Made by a program: the position numbers and the translations under genes. The notes under the pieces are model-generated. The model was not told the origin of the DNA. It did no database searches and was given only the letters and a program-made list of their open reading frames with translations. Of a stretch of 64,000 bases of DNA, positions 26,829 to 37,691 are shown piece by piece (the first letter of the stretch is position 1; every line of letters starts with the position of its first letter). This DNA comes from Burkholderiales bacterium (lineage in GTDB: Bacteria; Pseudomonadota; Gammaproteobacteria; Burkholderiales; Casimicrobiaceae): positions 25,372-89,371 of the forward strand of contig JADZAQ010000082.1 of NCBI GenBank assembly GCA_020852555.1, read 5' to 3'.

Positions 26829-27830
26829 ATGAGCGATGACACGCACCTTCCCGTCTTGCTCGACGAAGCGGTGGCGGCGCTGGCGATCAAGCCCGCCGGT
26901 ACCTACGTCGATGCGACCTTCGGGCGCGGCGGGCACAGCGCGCGCATCCTCGCCGCGCTCGGTCCCGGCGGGCGCCTCATTGCCGTCGATCGCGATCCCG
27001 ACGCCGCGCGTGCCGCGGCGGCCTTCGTGCACCGCGATACCCGCTTCACGTTTCGCCGCGCGTGGTTCTCGGAACTGCCCGCCGTCCTCGCCGAACTTGC
27101 CCCGGCTGGAGTCGACGGCGCGCTCTTCGATCTCGGAACCTCCTCGCCGCAGATCGACGACGCCACGCGCGGCTTCTCCTTTCGCTTCGACGGGCCCCTC
27201 GACATGAGGATGGATCCGTCCCGCGGCGAGACCGCCGCCGCCTTCCTGGCCCGCGCCAGCGTGCGCGAATTGATGGAGGTCATCCGCGACTATGGTGAAG
27301 AACGGTTTGCTCAATCCATTGCAAAGGCAATTGCGGCGGCGCGCGAAGAGCGGTCCATCGAACGTACCGCGGAACTCCGCCGTATCGTGGGCCAAGCCGT
27401 CGGCCCGCTCACGCGGGGTGATTGGCGTCAGGATCCGGCCACGCGCACCTTCCAGGCCCTTCGGATTTTCGTGAACCGCGAGCTGTCCGAGATCGGCAGC
27501 GCGTTGCCGGCGATCGTCCCGTTCCTGCGCAGCGGCGCGCGCCTCGTGGTGATCGCCTTCCATTCGCTCGAGGACCGGATCGTCAAGCGCTTCTTCCGGA
27601 AGGCGGCGCTGCCGTTCGCCGGCGATCCGCGGTTGGCGCGGCTGGCGCTGCCCGCGGCGGCACTGCCCGCGGCGCCGCTCGCCGCCGTCGGGCGGGCGAC
27701 GAAGCCCTCGGCCGCGGAGGTCGAGCGCAACCCGCGCGCGCGCAGCGCGATCCTCCGCGTGGCGGAGCGCACGGCAGCACCGCTGCCGGCTGACTGGCCG
27801 CACGGCTACGTGGCGACGGAGTGGGCATGA
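26829..27830 (+). CDS. rsmH: 16S rRNA m4C1402 methyltransferase
   Basis: A 333-residue SAM-dependent methyltransferase (formerly MraW) that modifies C1402 of 16S rRNA in the decoding centre. The SAM-binding loop is ATFGRGGHS near residues 29-37; DLGTSSPQIDDATRGFSF and GPLDMRMDP lie in the substrate region, and AFHSLEDRIVKRFFR is the conserved C-terminal block. The ATG follows the mraZ stop codon with no gap. The stop overlaps ftsL by 4 bp. Length is usual for the family (about 310-330). Confidence 0.97.
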   Translation: MSDDTHLPVLLDEAVAALAIKPAGTYVDATFGRGGHSARILAALGPGGRLIAVDRDPDAARAAAAFVHRDTRFTFRRAWFSELPAVLAELAPAGVDGALFDLGTSSPQIDDATRGFSFRFDGPLDMRMDPSRGETAAAFLARASVRELMEVIRDYGEERFAQSIAKAIAAAREERSIERTAELRRIVGQAVGPLTRGDWRQDPATRTFQALRIFVNRELSEIGSALPAIVPFLRSGARLVVIAFHSLEDRIVKRFFRKAALPFAGDPRLARLALPAAALPAAPLAAVGRATKPSAAEVERNPRARSAILRVAERTAAPLPADWPHGYVATEWA

Positions 27831-28114
27831 CGCGGGTGAATCTCGTCCTCCTCGCGGTGCTCGTGCTCTGCGCGCTCTCGCTCGTGACGTCGCGGCACCA
27901 GGCGCGGCGGCTCTTCGTCGAGCTCGAGCGCGCGCAGACGGAGCAGCGCAGCTACGAGACGGAGTACGGACAGTTGCAGCTCGAGCAGTCGACATGGGGC
28001 ATGCCGGCACGGATCGAGAAAATCGCCCGCGAGCAGCTGCACATGCAGTTGCCGACCGTGGCGCGCACCGAGATCGTGCCGATGCCTGCTCCGCGAGGCG
28101 AGGGTGCGCGATGA
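27827..28114 (+). CDS. ftsL: Cell division protein FtsL
   Basis: A 95-residue bitopic membrane protein: a very short N-terminus, one membrane helix (about residues 5-22), then a periplasmic coiled-coil (about 25-70, with RARRLFVELERAQ-like heptads) and the IEKIAREQLHM segment typical of FtsL/FtsB ends. It joins FtsQ and FtsB in the divisome and helps activate FtsWI. The ATG at 27827 overlaps the rsmH stop (ATGA) and has GGAG upstream. A GTG six bases earlier is possible but less likely. Position between rsmH and ftsI supports the call. Confidence 0.92.
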   Translation: MTRVNLVLLAVLVLCALSLVTSRHQARRLFVELERAQTEQRSYETEYGQLQLEQSTWGMPARIEKIAREQLHMQLPTVARTEIVPMPAPRGEGAR

Positions 28115-29856
28115 AGGTCACCACCGCCCGCCAGCGCTTCGCCGCCGCCCCCGAGGCGCTTCCCTTGCCACGCCTGCGCGCCCTCATCGTCTTCGGCGCG
28201 TTGGCGCTCCTCTTCGCCGGCCTCGTCGGTCGCTCGCTCTACCTGCAGTGGATCGACTACGCGTTCTTGCAGGAGCAAGGCAGCGCGCGGCATTCGCGCG
28301 AGCTCGAGGTGCCCGCGCACCGCGGGCGCATCGTCGATCGCTTCGGCGAGGTGCTCGCGGTGTCGACGCCGGTGCGCTCGCTGTGGGCGTTCCCCGACAA
28401 GTTCGAGGCCTCCCCGGAACAGCTGAAAGACCTCGCCCGCATCCTCGAGACCACGCCGCAGCGCATCGCCGCGCGCCTCGACGCGCACGAGGACTTCACG
28501 TTCCTCGCCCGGCAGATCGCGCCGGAGACGTCCGAGCGCGCGATGGCGCTGCGCATCAAGGGGCTGCACGATCAGACCGAGTTCCGGCGCTACTACCCGG
28601 GTGGCGACGTGATGGCGCAGATCCTCGGCTTCACCGGTGACAAGGACGCCGGGCAGGAGGGCATCGAGCTCGCGCAGCAGCCGTGGCTCGCCGGCGTGCC
28701 GGGCAGCCGGCGCGTGATCATCAATCGACGCTTCGAGGCGGTCGAGGACGTGGCGGCGATCCGCGCCCCGCAGGCGGGGCGCGATCTTGCGCTCGCCATC
28801 GATTCCCGCCTCCAGTACCTCGCCTTCCGCGAGTTGAAGGCCGCGGTCGAGGCGAACAAGGCGCGCGCCGGCGGGATGGTGGTCCTCGACGTCGCCACCG
28901 GCGAGATCCTGGCGCTCGCCAACTGGCCGACGTACAACCCGAATCGCCGCGACAAGGTCACGCCCGAGAAGATGCGCAATCGCACGCTGACCGACGTCTT
29001 CGAGCCGGGCTCGACGCTGAAACCCTTCACCATCGCCACCGCGCTCGAGACGGGCAAGGTGCGTCCGGACACGGTGATCCAGACTGGCAACGGCACGCTC
29101 AGCATCGGCCCCAACACGATCCACGACGCGCACCCCGGCGGCGCGCTCACCGTCGAGCAGATCATCCAGAAATCCTCGAACGTGGGCTCGGCCAAGATCG
29201 CGTTGTCGCTGCCGGCACAGGCGATGTGGCAGACGTTCTCCAACGTCGGCTTCGGGACCACGCCGAAGACCGGCTTTCCCGGCGAGGTGAGCGGCCGCGT
29301 GCGCCCGGCGAAGACGTGGAAGCCGATCGAGCAGGCGACGATGGCCTACGGGCACGGGATCTCGGTGAACCTCGTGCAACTCGCCCGCGCCTACACGATC
29401 TTCGCCACCGACGGCGAGTTGAAGCCGGTGACGCTGCTCAAGACCGAAGGTCCGGTCGAAGGCCGGCCGGCGATTTCGCCCACCACCGCGGCGGCGGTTC
29501 GCCACATGCTCGAGATGGCGGTGCAGCCGGGCGGTACGGCGCCCAGGGCGCAGGTCGTCGGCTATCGCGTCGCCGGCAAGACCGGGACGGCGCACAAGCT
29601 CGCCGGCAAGGGCTACGCCGCCAACAAGTACGTGTCGTCGTTCGTCGGCTTCGCGCCCGCCTCGCGGCCGCGCCTCATCGTGGCGGTGATGATCGACGAG
29701 CCGTCGGGCGGCCAGTATTACGGCGGCTCGGTCGCCGGTCCGGTGTTCGCGAACGTGATGGGCGCCGCGCTGCGCCTGCTCGGCGTCCCCACCGACGCAC
29801 CCGTGAACAACGTGATCCTGCCGGCGGACGCGATCGAAGTGCACGAGGAGACGTGA
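28111..29856 (+). CDS. ftsI: Peptidoglycan transpeptidase FtsI (PBP3)
   Basis: A 581-residue class B penicillin-binding protein of the division septum. One N-terminal membrane anchor (about 22-44) is followed by the pedestal domain beginning with RGRIVDRFGEVLA, and the transpeptidase domain with all three active-site motifs: STLK with nucleophile S301, SSN at 355-357 and KTGTA starting at K490. It cross-links septal peptidoglycan made by FtsW. The ATG overlaps the ftsL stop by 4 bp. No Cys-rich or extra C-terminal domain is present; length is normal. Confidence 0.97.
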   Translation: MKVTTARQRFAAAPEALPLPRLRALIVFGALALLFAGLVGRSLYLQWIDYAFLQEQGSARHSRELEVPAHRGRIVDRFGEVLAVSTPVRSLWAFPDKFEASPEQLKDLARILETTPQRIAARLDAHEDFTFLARQIAPETSERAMALRIKGLHDQTEFRRYYPGGDVMAQILGFTGDKDAGQEGIELAQQPWLAGVPGSRRVIINRRFEAVEDVAAIRAPQAGRDLALAIDSRLQYLAFRELKAAVEANKARAGGMVVLDVATGEILALANWPTYNPNRRDKVTPEKMRNRTLTDVFEPGSTLKPFTIATALETGKVRPDTVIQTGNGTLSIGPNTIHDAHPGGALTVEQIIQKSSNVGSAKIALSLPAQAMWQTFSNVGFGTTPKTGFPGEVSGRVRPAKTWKPIEQATMAYGHGISVNLVQLARAYTIFATDGELKPVTLLKTEGPVEGRPAISPTTAAAVRHMLEMAVQPGGTAPRAQVVGYRVAGKTGTAHKLAGKGYAANKYVSSFVGFAPASRPRLIVAVMIDEPSGGQYYGGSVAGPVFANVMGAALRLLGVPTDAPVNNVILPADAIEVHEET

Positions 29857-29919
29857 TGATGAGCGCCGGTCGCCGTTCGTCGCCCCCGCGGTCCGCGGTC
29901 GTCAGGAGCGGGCGCCACC

Positions 29920-31398
29920 ATGCCTGACCTCGAGCATCCGTTCGACGTCGCCGCGCTGCTCGCGCGCCTGGGCGCGCGGCCGCGCCGCATCACCGCCGAC
30001 AGCCGGCGCGTGGAATCCGGCGTTGCCTTCGCCGCCTATCCCGGAATCGCCACCGACGGCCGCCACTTCATCGCCGACGCGCTCGCTCGCGGTGCCGCCG
30101 CGGTGTTCTGGGAGGCGCGCGGGTGGCGGTGGGATCCGGCGCTCGCCGGCGCCAACCTCGGCATCGACGGTCTGCAGCAGCGGGTGGGTGCGATCGCCGA
30201 CTTCATCTACGGCAGCCCGTCGCGCGACCTGCGCTTGATCGGCGTCACCGGCACCAACGGCAAGTCGTCGTGCGCGCACTGGATCGCGCAGGCGTTCGAT
30301 GCCTGCGGCACGCGCGCCGCGGTGATCGGCACGTTGGGCAACGGACTCGTCGGGGCGATCGCCCCCGCGGTGCACACCACGCCCGACGCCACCATGCTGC
30401 ACGAGCTCCTCGCGCAGTTTCGTACCGCCGGCGCCCGGGCGGTGGCCATGGAGGTGTCGTCGCACGGACTCGACCAGGGTCGCGTGAACGGGGCGACGTT
30501 CGACGTGGCGCTGTTCACCAACCTGACGCGCGACCACCTCGACTATCACAAGACGATGGCGGCGTACGGCGCGGCCAAGGCGAGACTCTTCGCCTGGCCC
30601 GGCCTGCGCACCGCGGTGATCAACGCCGACGACCTCTTCGGACGGAGCCTCATCGAAGCGACGCGCGAGCGCGGTCAGCCGACGCTGACCTACGGCCTCG
30701 GCAGCGCGGACATCGCCGCCACGCCGCTCGCGGTGGACCGCCGCGGCATCGTCCTCGACGTCGCCACCCCCTGGGGCCGCGGCACGCTGCGCTCCGGGCT
30801 CGTGGGTGCGTTCAATGCGCAGAACCTGTTGGGCGTACTGGGCGTGCTCCTGGCCTGCGACGTGCCGCTCGGGCGCGCGCTCGACGTCCTGGCGACGCTC
30901 CCCGCACCTGCCGGGCGGATGCAGCGCCTGGGTGGCGATCGCCGGCCGCTGGTCGTCGTCGATTACGCGCACACGCCCGATGCGCTCGAGAAGGTGCTGG
31001 TCGCGCTGCGCTCGGCCGTGACCCCGGGCGGCGAGCTCGTCTGCGTCTTCGGGTGCGGCGGCGATCGCGACGCGGGCAAGCGACCGCAGATGGGCGCCAT
31101 CGCGGCCGCGCACGCCGATCGCATCGTGGTGACGAGCGACAATCCGCGCAGCGAAGATCCGCTCACCATCGCCCAGGACGTCGCCAAGGGCGTGCTCGAT
31201 GCCGGCCATCGCCGCTGGGCGATCGAGATCGATCGCGGTGCCGCCATCGCGCAGGCGGTGGCGAGCGCCGGCCAGGACGACGTCGTGCTCATCGCCGGCA
31301 AGGGTCACGAGACCTATCAGGAGCGCGGGGGTGAGCGGCATCCGTTCTCGGATGCCGCCGAGGCGGCGGCGGCGCTGGCGGCGTGGAGCGCGGCATGA
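29920..31398 (+). CDS. murE: UDP-MurNAc-tripeptide synthetase MurE
   Basis: A 492-residue Mur ligase that adds the third amino acid to UDP-MurNAc-L-Ala-D-Glu in the cytoplasm. The ATP loop is GVTGTNGKSS. The DNPR motif at 407-410 marks meso-diaminopimelate rather than lysine as substrate, as expected for a Gram-negative. HTTPDA and MEVSSHGL are also standard. There is a 63-bp gap after ftsI, the largest between neighbours in this part; the in-frame stops at 29857 and 29860 leave ATG 29920 as the only plausible start. The stop overlaps murF. Confidence 0.97.
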   Translation: MPDLEHPFDVAALLARLGARPRRITADSRRVESGVAFAAYPGIATDGRHFIADALARGAAAVFWEARGWRWDPALAGANLGIDGLQQRVGAIADFIYGSPSRDLRLIGVTGTNGKSSCAHWIAQAFDACGTRAAVIGTLGNGLVGAIAPAVHTTPDATMLHELLAQFRTAGARAVAMEVSSHGLDQGRVNGATFDVALFTNLTRDHLDYHKTMAAYGAAKARLFAWPGLRTAVINADDLFGRSLIEATRERGQPTLTYGLGSADIAATPLAVDRRGIVLDVATPWGRGTLRSGLVGAFNAQNLLGVLGVLLACDVPLGRALDVLATLPAPAGRMQRLGGDRRPLVVVDYAHTPDALEKVLVALRSAVTPGGELVCVFGCGGDRDAGKRPQMGAIAAAHADRIVVTSDNPRSEDPLTIAQDVAKGVLDAGHRRWAIEIDRGAAIAQAVASAGQDDVVLIAGKGHETYQERGGERHPFSDAAEAAAALAAWSAA

Positions 31399-32765
31399 TG
31401 GACACCACCACCGCCGCCCTCGCCGTACGCGGCCGCTCGCTCGGCGGGAGCGCCTCGTTCCGGCGGGTGACGACCGACAGCCGCGATCTGCAGCCGGGCG
31501 ACCTCTTCGTCGCACTGCGCGGCGAGCGCTTCGACGGTCACGATTTCGTGGCGACGGCGCTGGCGCGCGGCGCGGCCGGCGCCATCGTCGCCGACGATCG
31601 GGCCGCCGACCTCCCCGGCGTGCGCATTGCCGTCGCCGATCCGCTCACCGCCCTGGGCGAGCTCGCCGCGCACTGGCGCGCGCGGTTCGCGCTGCCGCTC
31701 GTGGTGATCGTCGGCAGCAACGGCAAGACCACCGTCAAGGAGATGACGGCGGCGATCCTCCGCGAGGAATTCGGCGCCGACGGCGTGCTCGCGACGCGCG
31801 GCAATCTCAACAATGCGATCGGCCTGCCGTTGACGCTGCTGCGGCTCACGGCAGCGCAGCGTGCCGCGGTGATCGAGCTCGGCATGAACCACCGCGGCGA
31901 GACGCGCGAGCTCGTCGCCATCGCGCGGCCGACGATCGTCGTCGTCAACAATGCGCAGCGCGAGCATCAGGAATTCATGACCAGCGTCGCCGACGTCGCG
32001 GCGGAGCACGCCGATGCGCTCACCGGCCTCGCGCCGGGGGGCGTGGCGGTGCTCAACGCCGACGATGCGCACGTCGACCTCTGGCGTGCCGCGGCCGCCC
32101 GCGCGCAGGCCACCGCGGTGAGCTTCGGCTTCGCACCCGGCAGCGACGTGACCGCGACGCTGCGCCCGGCCGCTGCCGGTAGCGTGCTCGCGCTCAACAC
32201 GCCGATCGGGCACGCGCACGTGAACCTCGCCGCACCGGGCCTGCACATGGCGCGCAATGCGCTGGCGGCCGCAGCGGCGGCCATTGCGGCCGGCGCCTCG
32301 ATCGGCGCCGTGAAGCGCGGCCTTGCCGCGTTCCGGCCGGTCGCCGGCCGGCTGGTGGCGGTGCGCGCGACGGGCGGCGCGAGCGTACTCGACGACAGCT
32401 ACAACGCCAATCCCGACTCGATGCGGGCGGCGATCGAGGTGCTCGCCGCGGTGCCCGGGCGGCGCGTGCTGGTCATGGGCGACATGGGCGAGGTCGGCGC
32501 GCAGGGTCCGGCGTTCCATCACGAGATCGGCGCCTACGCGCGCGAGCGCGGTGTGCACCGGCTCTACGCGCTCGGCGCGCTGTCGGCGGCGGCGGTCGCC
32601 GCCTTCGGTGACGCCGCGGCGCACTTCGCCGACGCCGGGGCGCTTACCGCCGCGCTCGCCGCCGAGGCGGGGGAGGGCGTGACGATCCTGGTCAAGGGCT
32701 CGCGCTTCATGCGCATGGAGCGCATCGTCGCCGCGCTCACCGGTCGCGGCGACGGGGAGCACTGA
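31395..32765 (+). CDS. murF: UDP-MurNAc-tripeptide D-Ala-D-Ala ligase MurF
   Basis: A 456-residue Mur ligase that adds the D-alanyl-D-alanine dipeptide, completing the UDP-MurNAc-pentapeptide. Motifs seen are [12 protein letters not shown] (ATP loop), [25 protein letters not shown] and [12 protein letters not shown]. The ATG at 31395 overlaps the murE stop (ATGA) and has GGAG a few bases upstream; a second ATG follows three bases later. An upstream GTG (31383) is less likely. The stop shares one base with the mraY start (TGATG). Confidence 0.97.
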   Translation: MMDTTTAALAVRGRSLGGSASFRRVTTDSRDLQPGDLFVALRGERFDGHDFVATALARGAAGAIVADDRAADLPGVRIAVADPLTALGELAAHWRARFALPLVVIVGSNGKTTVKEMTAAILREEFGADGVLATRGNLNNAIGLPLTLLRLTAAQRAAVIELGMNHRGETRELVAIARPTIVVVNNAQREHQEFMTSVADVAAEHADALTGLAPGGVAVLNADDAHVDLWRAAAARAQATAVSFGFAPGSDVTATLRPAAAGSVLALNTPIGHAHVNLAAPGLHMARNALAAAAAAIAAGASIGAVKRGLAAFRPVAGRLVAVRATGGASVLDDSYNANPDSMRAAIEVLAAVPGRRVLVMGDMGEVGAQGPAFHHEIGAYARERGVHRLYALGALSAAAVAAFGDAAAHFADAGALTAALAAEAGEGVTILVKGSRFMRMERIVAALTGRGDGEH

Positions 32766-33916
32766 TGCTCGTCCTCCTCGCCGAATGGCTCGAGCAATTC
32801 GCGCGCGCCTTCAACGTCTTCAGCTACATCACGCTGCGCGCGGTGCTGGCGACGATCACCGCGCTCGTCATCTCGTTCCTGATCGGGCCGCGCATGATCG
32901 CCTGGCTCGCCCGCATGAAGATCGGCCAGGCGGTGCGCGACGACGGCCCCAGGACGCACCTCGTCAAGGCAGGAACGCCGACGATGGGCGGCGCCCTCAT
33001 CCTGGTCTCGATCGTCGTCACCACGCTGCTCTGGGGCAACCTCGGCAACCGCTTCGTGTGGGTGGTGCTGCTCGTCACGCTGGGCTTCGGCGTGGTCGGC
33101 TGGGTCGACGACTGGCGCAAGGTCGTGCACCGCAATCCCAAGGGCCTGTCGGCGCGTGCCAAGTTCTTCTGGCAGTCGGCGATCGGCTTCGTCGCCGCGG
33201 TCTATCTCGCCTTCTCGGTCTCCGCCGAGAACAATCCGCAGTTGCTCCGACTCTTCTCCGAGTGGGTGGCGAGCGGCTTCGCCGCCGGGCTGTCGGCCCG
33301 CGCCGACCTCATCGTCCCGTTCTTCAAGACGGTGTCGTACCCGCTCGGCATGTGGGGGTTCATCGCGCTCACCTACTTCGTGATCGTGGGTACCAGCAAC
33401 GCGGTGAACCTCACCGACGGCCTCGACGGCCTCGCCATCATGCCCACGGTGATGATCGCCGGCGCACTCGGCGTCTTCGCCTACGTCACCGGCAACGCGA
33501 TCTTCGCCCGCTACCTCGGGTTTCCGCACATTCCCGGCACCGGCGAGCTGGCCGTGATCTGCGGCGCGATCGGGGGCGCGGGATTGGGCTTCCTGTGGTT
33601 CAACGCGTATCCCGCCGACGTGTTCATGGGCGACGTCGGTGCGCTCGCCCTCGGCGCCGCGCTCGGCACGATCGCGGTCATCGTTCGCCAGGAGATCGTG
33701 CTGTTCATCATGGGCGGCGTCTTCGTCGCCGAGACGCTGTCGGTGATGATCCAGGTGGCGTCGTTCAAATTGCGCGGCAAGCGGGTGTTCCGCATGGCGC
33801 CCATCCACCATCACTTCGAGTTGAAGGGCTGGAAGGAGAACCAGGTCGTGGTCCGCTTCTGGATCATCACCATGCTGCTGGTGCTCTTCGGCCTGTCGAC
33901 GCTCAAGCTGCGGTGA
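32765..33916 (+). CDS. mraY: Phospho-MurNAc-pentapeptide transferase MraY
   Basis: A 383-residue polytopic inner-membrane enzyme (about ten membrane helices) that transfers phospho-MurNAc-pentapeptide to undecaprenyl phosphate, making lipid I. Conserved blocks are [19 protein letters not shown], the Asp-rich [22 protein letters not shown] and, near the end, [15 protein letters not shown], which holds the HHH loop. Length and every active-site block are normal. Start ATG 32765 shares one base with the murF stop; GGGGAG lies just upstream. Confidence 0.98.
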   Translation: MLVLLAEWLEQFARAFNVFSYITLRAVLATITALVISFLIGPRMIAWLARMKIGQAVRDDGPRTHLVKAGTPTMGGALILVSIVVTTLLWGNLGNRFVWVVLLVTLGFGVVGWVDDWRKVVHRNPKGLSARAKFFWQSAIGFVAAVYLAFSVSAENNPQLLRLFSEWVASGFAAGLSARADLIVPFFKTVSYPLGMWGFIALTYFVIVGTSNAVNLTDGLDGLAIMPTVMIAGALGVFAYVTGNAIFARYLGFPHIPGTGELAVICGAIGGAGLGFLWFNAYPADVFMGDVGALALGAALGTIAVIVRQEIVLFIMGGVFVAETLSVMIQVASFKLRGKRVFRMAPIHHHFELKGWKENQVVVRFWIITMLLVLFGLSTLKLR

Positions 33917-33921
33917 GCACG

Positions 33922-35298
33922 ATGCGCTACGCCGGTCGCAACGCCGTGGTGCTGGGGGCGGGCCTCACCGGCGCGTCGCTCGCCCGCTACCTGGTGGGCG
34001 AAGGCGCGCAGGTGCGCGTGGCCGACACGCGCGTCCAGCCACCGCTCGCCGCCGCGCTGCCGGACGTCGCACTGGTCACCGGCCCCTTCGGCGACGCCAC
34101 CTTTGCCGGCGCCGATCTCATCGCCATCAGCCCGGGGGTCGCCAAGGACCAGCCGGCGATCGCCGCGGCGGTCGCCCGCGGCGCCGAGCTCGTCGGCGAC
34201 ATCGAGCTCTTCGCACGGGCCTTGCCGGCCGAGCAGAAGGTGCTGGCGATCACCGGATCGAACGGCAAGACGACGGTCACCGCACTCACCGGTGCGCTGT
34301 GCCGCGCCGGTGGCCTGCGCGCGGTGGTCGCCGGCAACATCGGCGACGCGGTCCTCGACGTCCTCGCCCGCTTCGCCGGCCCGGTTGCCGCCGAAACGTG
34401 GCCCGACGTCTTCGTCCTCGAGTTGTCGAGCTTCCAGCTCGAAACGACGTGGTCGCTGGTGCCGACGGCCGCCGCCGTGCTCAACGTCACCGACAATCAC
34501 CTCGACCGCTACGCCGATCTCGGCGCGTACGCCGCGGCCAAGGCGCGGATCTTCTCGACCCGCGGCATCCAGGTGCTCAATCGCGACGATCCGCGCACGC
34601 TGGCGATGCGCATCGCGGGGCGCACCGTCGAGACCTTCGGCGCCGGCGTGCCGGCCGCCGAGGGCGAGTGGGGGCTGGTGCGCGTCGACGGCGCCACCTG
34701 GCTCGCGCAAGGCGGCGGCTTGCTCGCGCCCGTCGACTCGCTCGCGCTGATGGGCCGGCACAATGCGCTCAATGCGCTGGCGGCGCTGGCGCTGACTGCG
34801 ACGGTGACCCGGATCGACCGCCGCGTCCTCGACGCGCTGAAGGCATTCGAGGGATTGCCGCATCGCATGCGGCGCATCGCCGAGGCGCGGCGCATCGCCT
34901 ATATCGACGACTCGAAGGCGACCACGGTGGCCGCCACGCGCGCGGCGCTCGACGGGATCGAGCGCCCGGCGATCCTCATCGCCGGCGGCGACGGCAAGGG
35001 CCAGGACTTTCGTCCCCTGAAAGCGGCGGTCGACGCCGACTGCCGGGCGGTCCTGCTGATTGGCCGCGATGCTCCGCTGATCGCCGCCGCATTGACCGGA
35101 ACGGCAGCGCGGGTCGAGATCGCGGGCACGCTCGATCGCGCGGTCGATCGCGCCATCGAGATCGCCGTGCCGGGCGACGCCGTGCTGCTGTCGCCGGCGT
35201 GCGCGAGCCTCGACCAGTTCACCAACTACGTCGAGCGCGGCGAACGTTTCGCCGCTCGCGTCGGCGCCCGGCTCGCGCCGGACGTCTCGCATGCGTAA
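33922..35298 (+). CDS. murD: UDP-MurNAc-L-alanine:D-glutamate ligase MurD
   Basis: A 458-residue Mur ligase that adds D-glutamate. The N-terminal domain starts [16 protein letters not shown], the ATP loop is [13 protein letters not shown], and [19 protein letters not shown] and [12 protein letters not shown] follow in family order. Two starts are possible: ATG 33922, with GGTGA five bases before it, or GTG 33913, which overlaps the mraY stop as GTGA and adds three residues. The ATG is preferred for its ribosome binding site. The 3' end overlaps ftsW by 8 bp. Confidence 0.96.
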   Translation: MRYAGRNAVVLGAGLTGASLARYLVGEGAQVRVADTRVQPPLAAALPDVALVTGPFGDATFAGADLIAISPGVAKDQPAIAAAVARGAELVGDIELFARALPAEQKVLAITGSNGKTTVTALTGALCRAGGLRAVVAGNIGDAVLDVLARFAGPVAAETWPDVFVLELSSFQLETTWSLVPTAAAVLNVTDNHLDRYADLGAYAAAKARIFSTRGIQVLNRDDPRTLAMRIAGRTVETFGAGVPAAEGEWGLVRVDGATWLAQGGGLLAPVDSLALMGRHNALNALAALALTATVTRIDRRVLDALKAFEGLPHRMRRIAEARRIAYIDDSKATTVAATRAALDGIERPAILIAGGDGKGQDFRPLKAAVDADCRAVLLIGRDAPLIAAALTGTAARVEIAGTLDRAVDRAIEIAVPGDAVLLSPACASLDQFTNYVERGERFAARVGARLAPDVSHA

Positions 35299-36544
35299 GG
35301 CGCTGACACACCCGGCCGCCGGCCGGAGCGCGGCGCGCGCGCTGCGACCCGAAGCCGCCGTTCCCGTCGCCGCGCGCGGCAGCGCCGCGCGCTCGCTCGC
35401 CGCCTACGACGCCTCGCTCGCCTGGGCGGCGCTGCTCCTCCTCGCGATCGGCCTGGTGATGGTCTATTCGGCGTCGATCGCCAGCGCCGAGGCGGCGGCC
35501 CACACCGGCCATCGTGCGTGGTACTTCCTCGCCCGGCACGCGCTGTTCGTGGTCGCCGGCCTCGCCGCCGCCGTGCTCGCCTTCCAGGTGCCGACGCGGG
35601 TGTGGCAGGCGTTCGCGCCGTGGCTGTTCATCGCCGGTGTGGTGCTCCTCGTGATCGTGCTGGTGCCGGGGATCGGCAAGGCGGTGAACGGCTCGCGGCG
35701 CTGGCTGTCGCTGTCGTTCGTCAACGTGCAGCCTTCCGAGTTCATGAAGCTCGCCGTGGTGCTCTACGCGGCGAGCTATGCGGTACGCCGCGCGGCCTTC
35801 CTGCACGCGGAGCAGCCGCTGCGGCAGACGATCGTGCGCGGCTTCCTGCCGCTCTTCGCGGTGATGGTGGTGGTCGGTGGTCTGCTGCTGCTCGAGCCCG
35901 ACTTCGGTGCCTTCGTGGTGATCGTCGCGATCGCCTTCGGGATCCTCTTCCTGGGTGGCCTCGACTGGCGGCTCTTCATCGGCCTCGCCGCGCTCCTGCC
36001 GGTCGCGCTCGCCGGCATCCTCGTCGCGGCGCCGTATCGCCTGCAGCGCCTCACGGCCTTTCTCGATCCGTGGTCCGACCCCCTCGGCAAGGGCTACCAG
36101 CTGTCGCACTCGCTCATCGCCTTCGGTCGTGGCGAGTGGTTCGGAGTGGGCCTGGGGTCGAGCGTCGAGAAGCTCCTTTTCCTCCCCGAAGCGCACACCG
36201 ACTTCCTGCTGGCGGTGATCGCCGAGGAGCTGGGCTTCGTCGGCGTCACCGTGGTCATCGCGCTCTTCGTGTGGGTGCTCTTTCGCGCTTACCGCATCGG
36301 CAACCAGGCGGCGCGTCTCGCGCGGCCATTCGCCGCCCTCGTCGCGCAGGGGATCGGCGTATGGCTCGGCGTGCAGACGTTCATCAACATCGGCGTCAAC
36401 ATGGGCGTGCTGCCGACCAAGGGACTCACGCTGCCGCTGCTCTCGTTCGGCGGCAGCGGCATCGTCGCCAACTGCATCGCGATCGCGCTCCTCCTGCGCA
36501 TCGACTACGAGAACCGGCGCCTGCTGCGAGGGTTCACGGTATGA
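35291..36544 (+). CDS. ftsW: Septal peptidoglycan glycosyltransferase FtsW
   Basis: A 417-residue SEDS-family membrane protein with about ten helices after an Ala/Arg-rich cytoplasmic N-terminus of about 38 residues. It polymerises lipid II into glycan at the division site together with FtsI. Conserved positions include [31 protein letters not shown] with the catalytic aspartate of SEDS enzymes, and the late blocks [19 protein letters not shown] and [13 protein letters not shown]. The start lies 8 bp inside murD. A 70-bp gap follows before murG. Confidence 0.97.
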   Translation: MRKALTHPAAGRSAARALRPEAAVPVAARGSAARSLAAYDASLAWAALLLLAIGLVMVYSASIASAEAAAHTGHRAWYFLARHALFVVAGLAAAVLAFQVPTRVWQAFAPWLFIAGVVLLVIVLVPGIGKAVNGSRRWLSLSFVNVQPSEFMKLAVVLYAASYAVRRAAFLHAEQPLRQTIVRGFLPLFAVMVVVGGLLLLEPDFGAFVVIVAIAFGILFLGGLDWRLFIGLAALLPVALAGILVAAPYRLQRLTAFLDPWSDPLGKGYQLSHSLIAFGRGEWFGVGLGSSVEKLLFLPEAHTDFLLAVIAEELGFVGVTVVIALFVWVLFRAYRIGNQAARLARPFAALVAQGIGVWLGVQTFINIGVNMGVLPTKGLTLPLLSFGGSGIVANCIAIALLLRIDYENRRLLRGFTV

Positions 36545-36614
36545 GGCATCGGGCAGCCACCGGCGCGCGCATTCGCGGGGCCGCAGCACCTGGCGCTGCC
36601 CGGGGGTGCGGCCG

Positions 36615-37691
36615 GTGAACGTGATGATCACCACCGGCGGCACCGGCGGGCACGTCTTTCCCGGACTCGCCGTCGCGGACCAGCTCGCGGCGCGCGGCGC
36701 CGGTGTCTTCTGGCTCGGCACCCGCGAGGGGATCGAGGCGCGGCTCGTTCCGCAGCACGGCGTCGAGTTCGAGGGCATCGCGTTTCGCGGCGTTCGCGGC
36801 AAGGGCTGGCGGACGCTCCTCTTCGGGCCGGCGGCGTTGCTGGGCGCCTGCCTCGCGGCGCGCGCCGTCATCCGCCGCCGCCTGCCCGACGTCGTGCTGG
36901 GCTTCGGCGGATTTGCATCGTTCCCCGGCGCGCTCATGGGCGTGGTGACGGGCCGCAAGCTGGTGCTCCACGATTCCAACGCCGTCGCCGGACTCGCCAC
37001 GCGGGTACTCGCCTATGGCGCCGATCGCATCCTGCTGGGCTTTCCACAGGCGCTGCGCGGCAGGCACCCGCGGCGCGTCGAATGGGTCGGCAATCCGTTG
37101 CGCGATGCGCTGTGCGCGCTGCCGCCGCCGGCGCAGCGCTTCGCGGGTCGCGACGGTCCGCTGCGCCTGCTCGTGGTCGGCGGCAGCCTCGGTGCGCAGG
37201 CGCTGAACGCGCTCGTTCCGGCGGCGATCGCCACGCTGCCGGCCGCGCGCCGACCCGCGATCGTGCACCAGTCCGGCGAGCGGCATCTCGCGGCCTTGCG
37301 CTTCGCCTATGCCCAGGCCGGCGTCACCGCCGAGTGCGTCGCCTTCATCGACGACATGGCGGCGCGCTATGCGTGGGCCGATTTCGTCGTCTGCCGGGGC
37401 GGCGCGCTCACCGTGTCCGAGCTCGCGGCGGTCGGACTGGGCGCGCTCGTCGTCCCGCTGCCCGGTGCGATCGCCGACGAGCAGAGTGCCAACGCGCAGT
37501 TCCTGGTCGCCGCCGATGCCGCGTGGAAGGAGCCGCAGGACGCGCTCGATGCGAAGCGCCTCGCCGCGCGCATCGACAGCCTCGACCGCACGCGCTGCCT
37601 CGCCATGGCCAACGCCGCGCACGCGCTCGGCAAGCGCGATGCGGCGTCGCGCGTGGCCGATGTCTGCCTGGGCTTCGGGGTGCGCCCATGA
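36615..37691 (+). CDS. murG: UDP-GlcNAc transferase MurG
   Basis: A 358-residue GT28 transferase that adds GlcNAc to lipid I at the inner face of the membrane, giving lipid II. The N-terminal loop [14 protein letters not shown] is standard, as are [22 protein letters not shown] and the C-terminal [20 protein letters not shown] region that binds UDP-GlcNAc. Start is uncertain among GTG 36606, GTG 36615 and ATG 36624; 36615 is chosen because it gives the usual short N-terminus and has a G-rich site upstream. The stop overlaps murC by 4 bp. Confidence 0.96.
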   Translation: MNVMITTGGTGGHVFPGLAVADQLAARGAGVFWLGTREGIEARLVPQHGVEFEGIAFRGVRGKGWRTLLFGPAALLGACLAARAVIRRRLPDVVLGFGGFASFPGALMGVVTGRKLVLHDSNAVAGLATRVLAYGADRILLGFPQALRGRHPRRVEWVGNPLRDALCALPPPAQRFAGRDGPLRLLVVGGSLGAQALNALVPAAIATLPAARRPAIVHQSGERHLAALRFAYAQAGVTAECVAFIDDMAARYAWADFVVCRGGALTVSELAAVGLGALVVPLPGAIADEQSANAQFLVAADAAWKEPQDALDAKRLAARIDSLDRTRCLAMANAAHALGKRDAASRVADVCLGFGVRP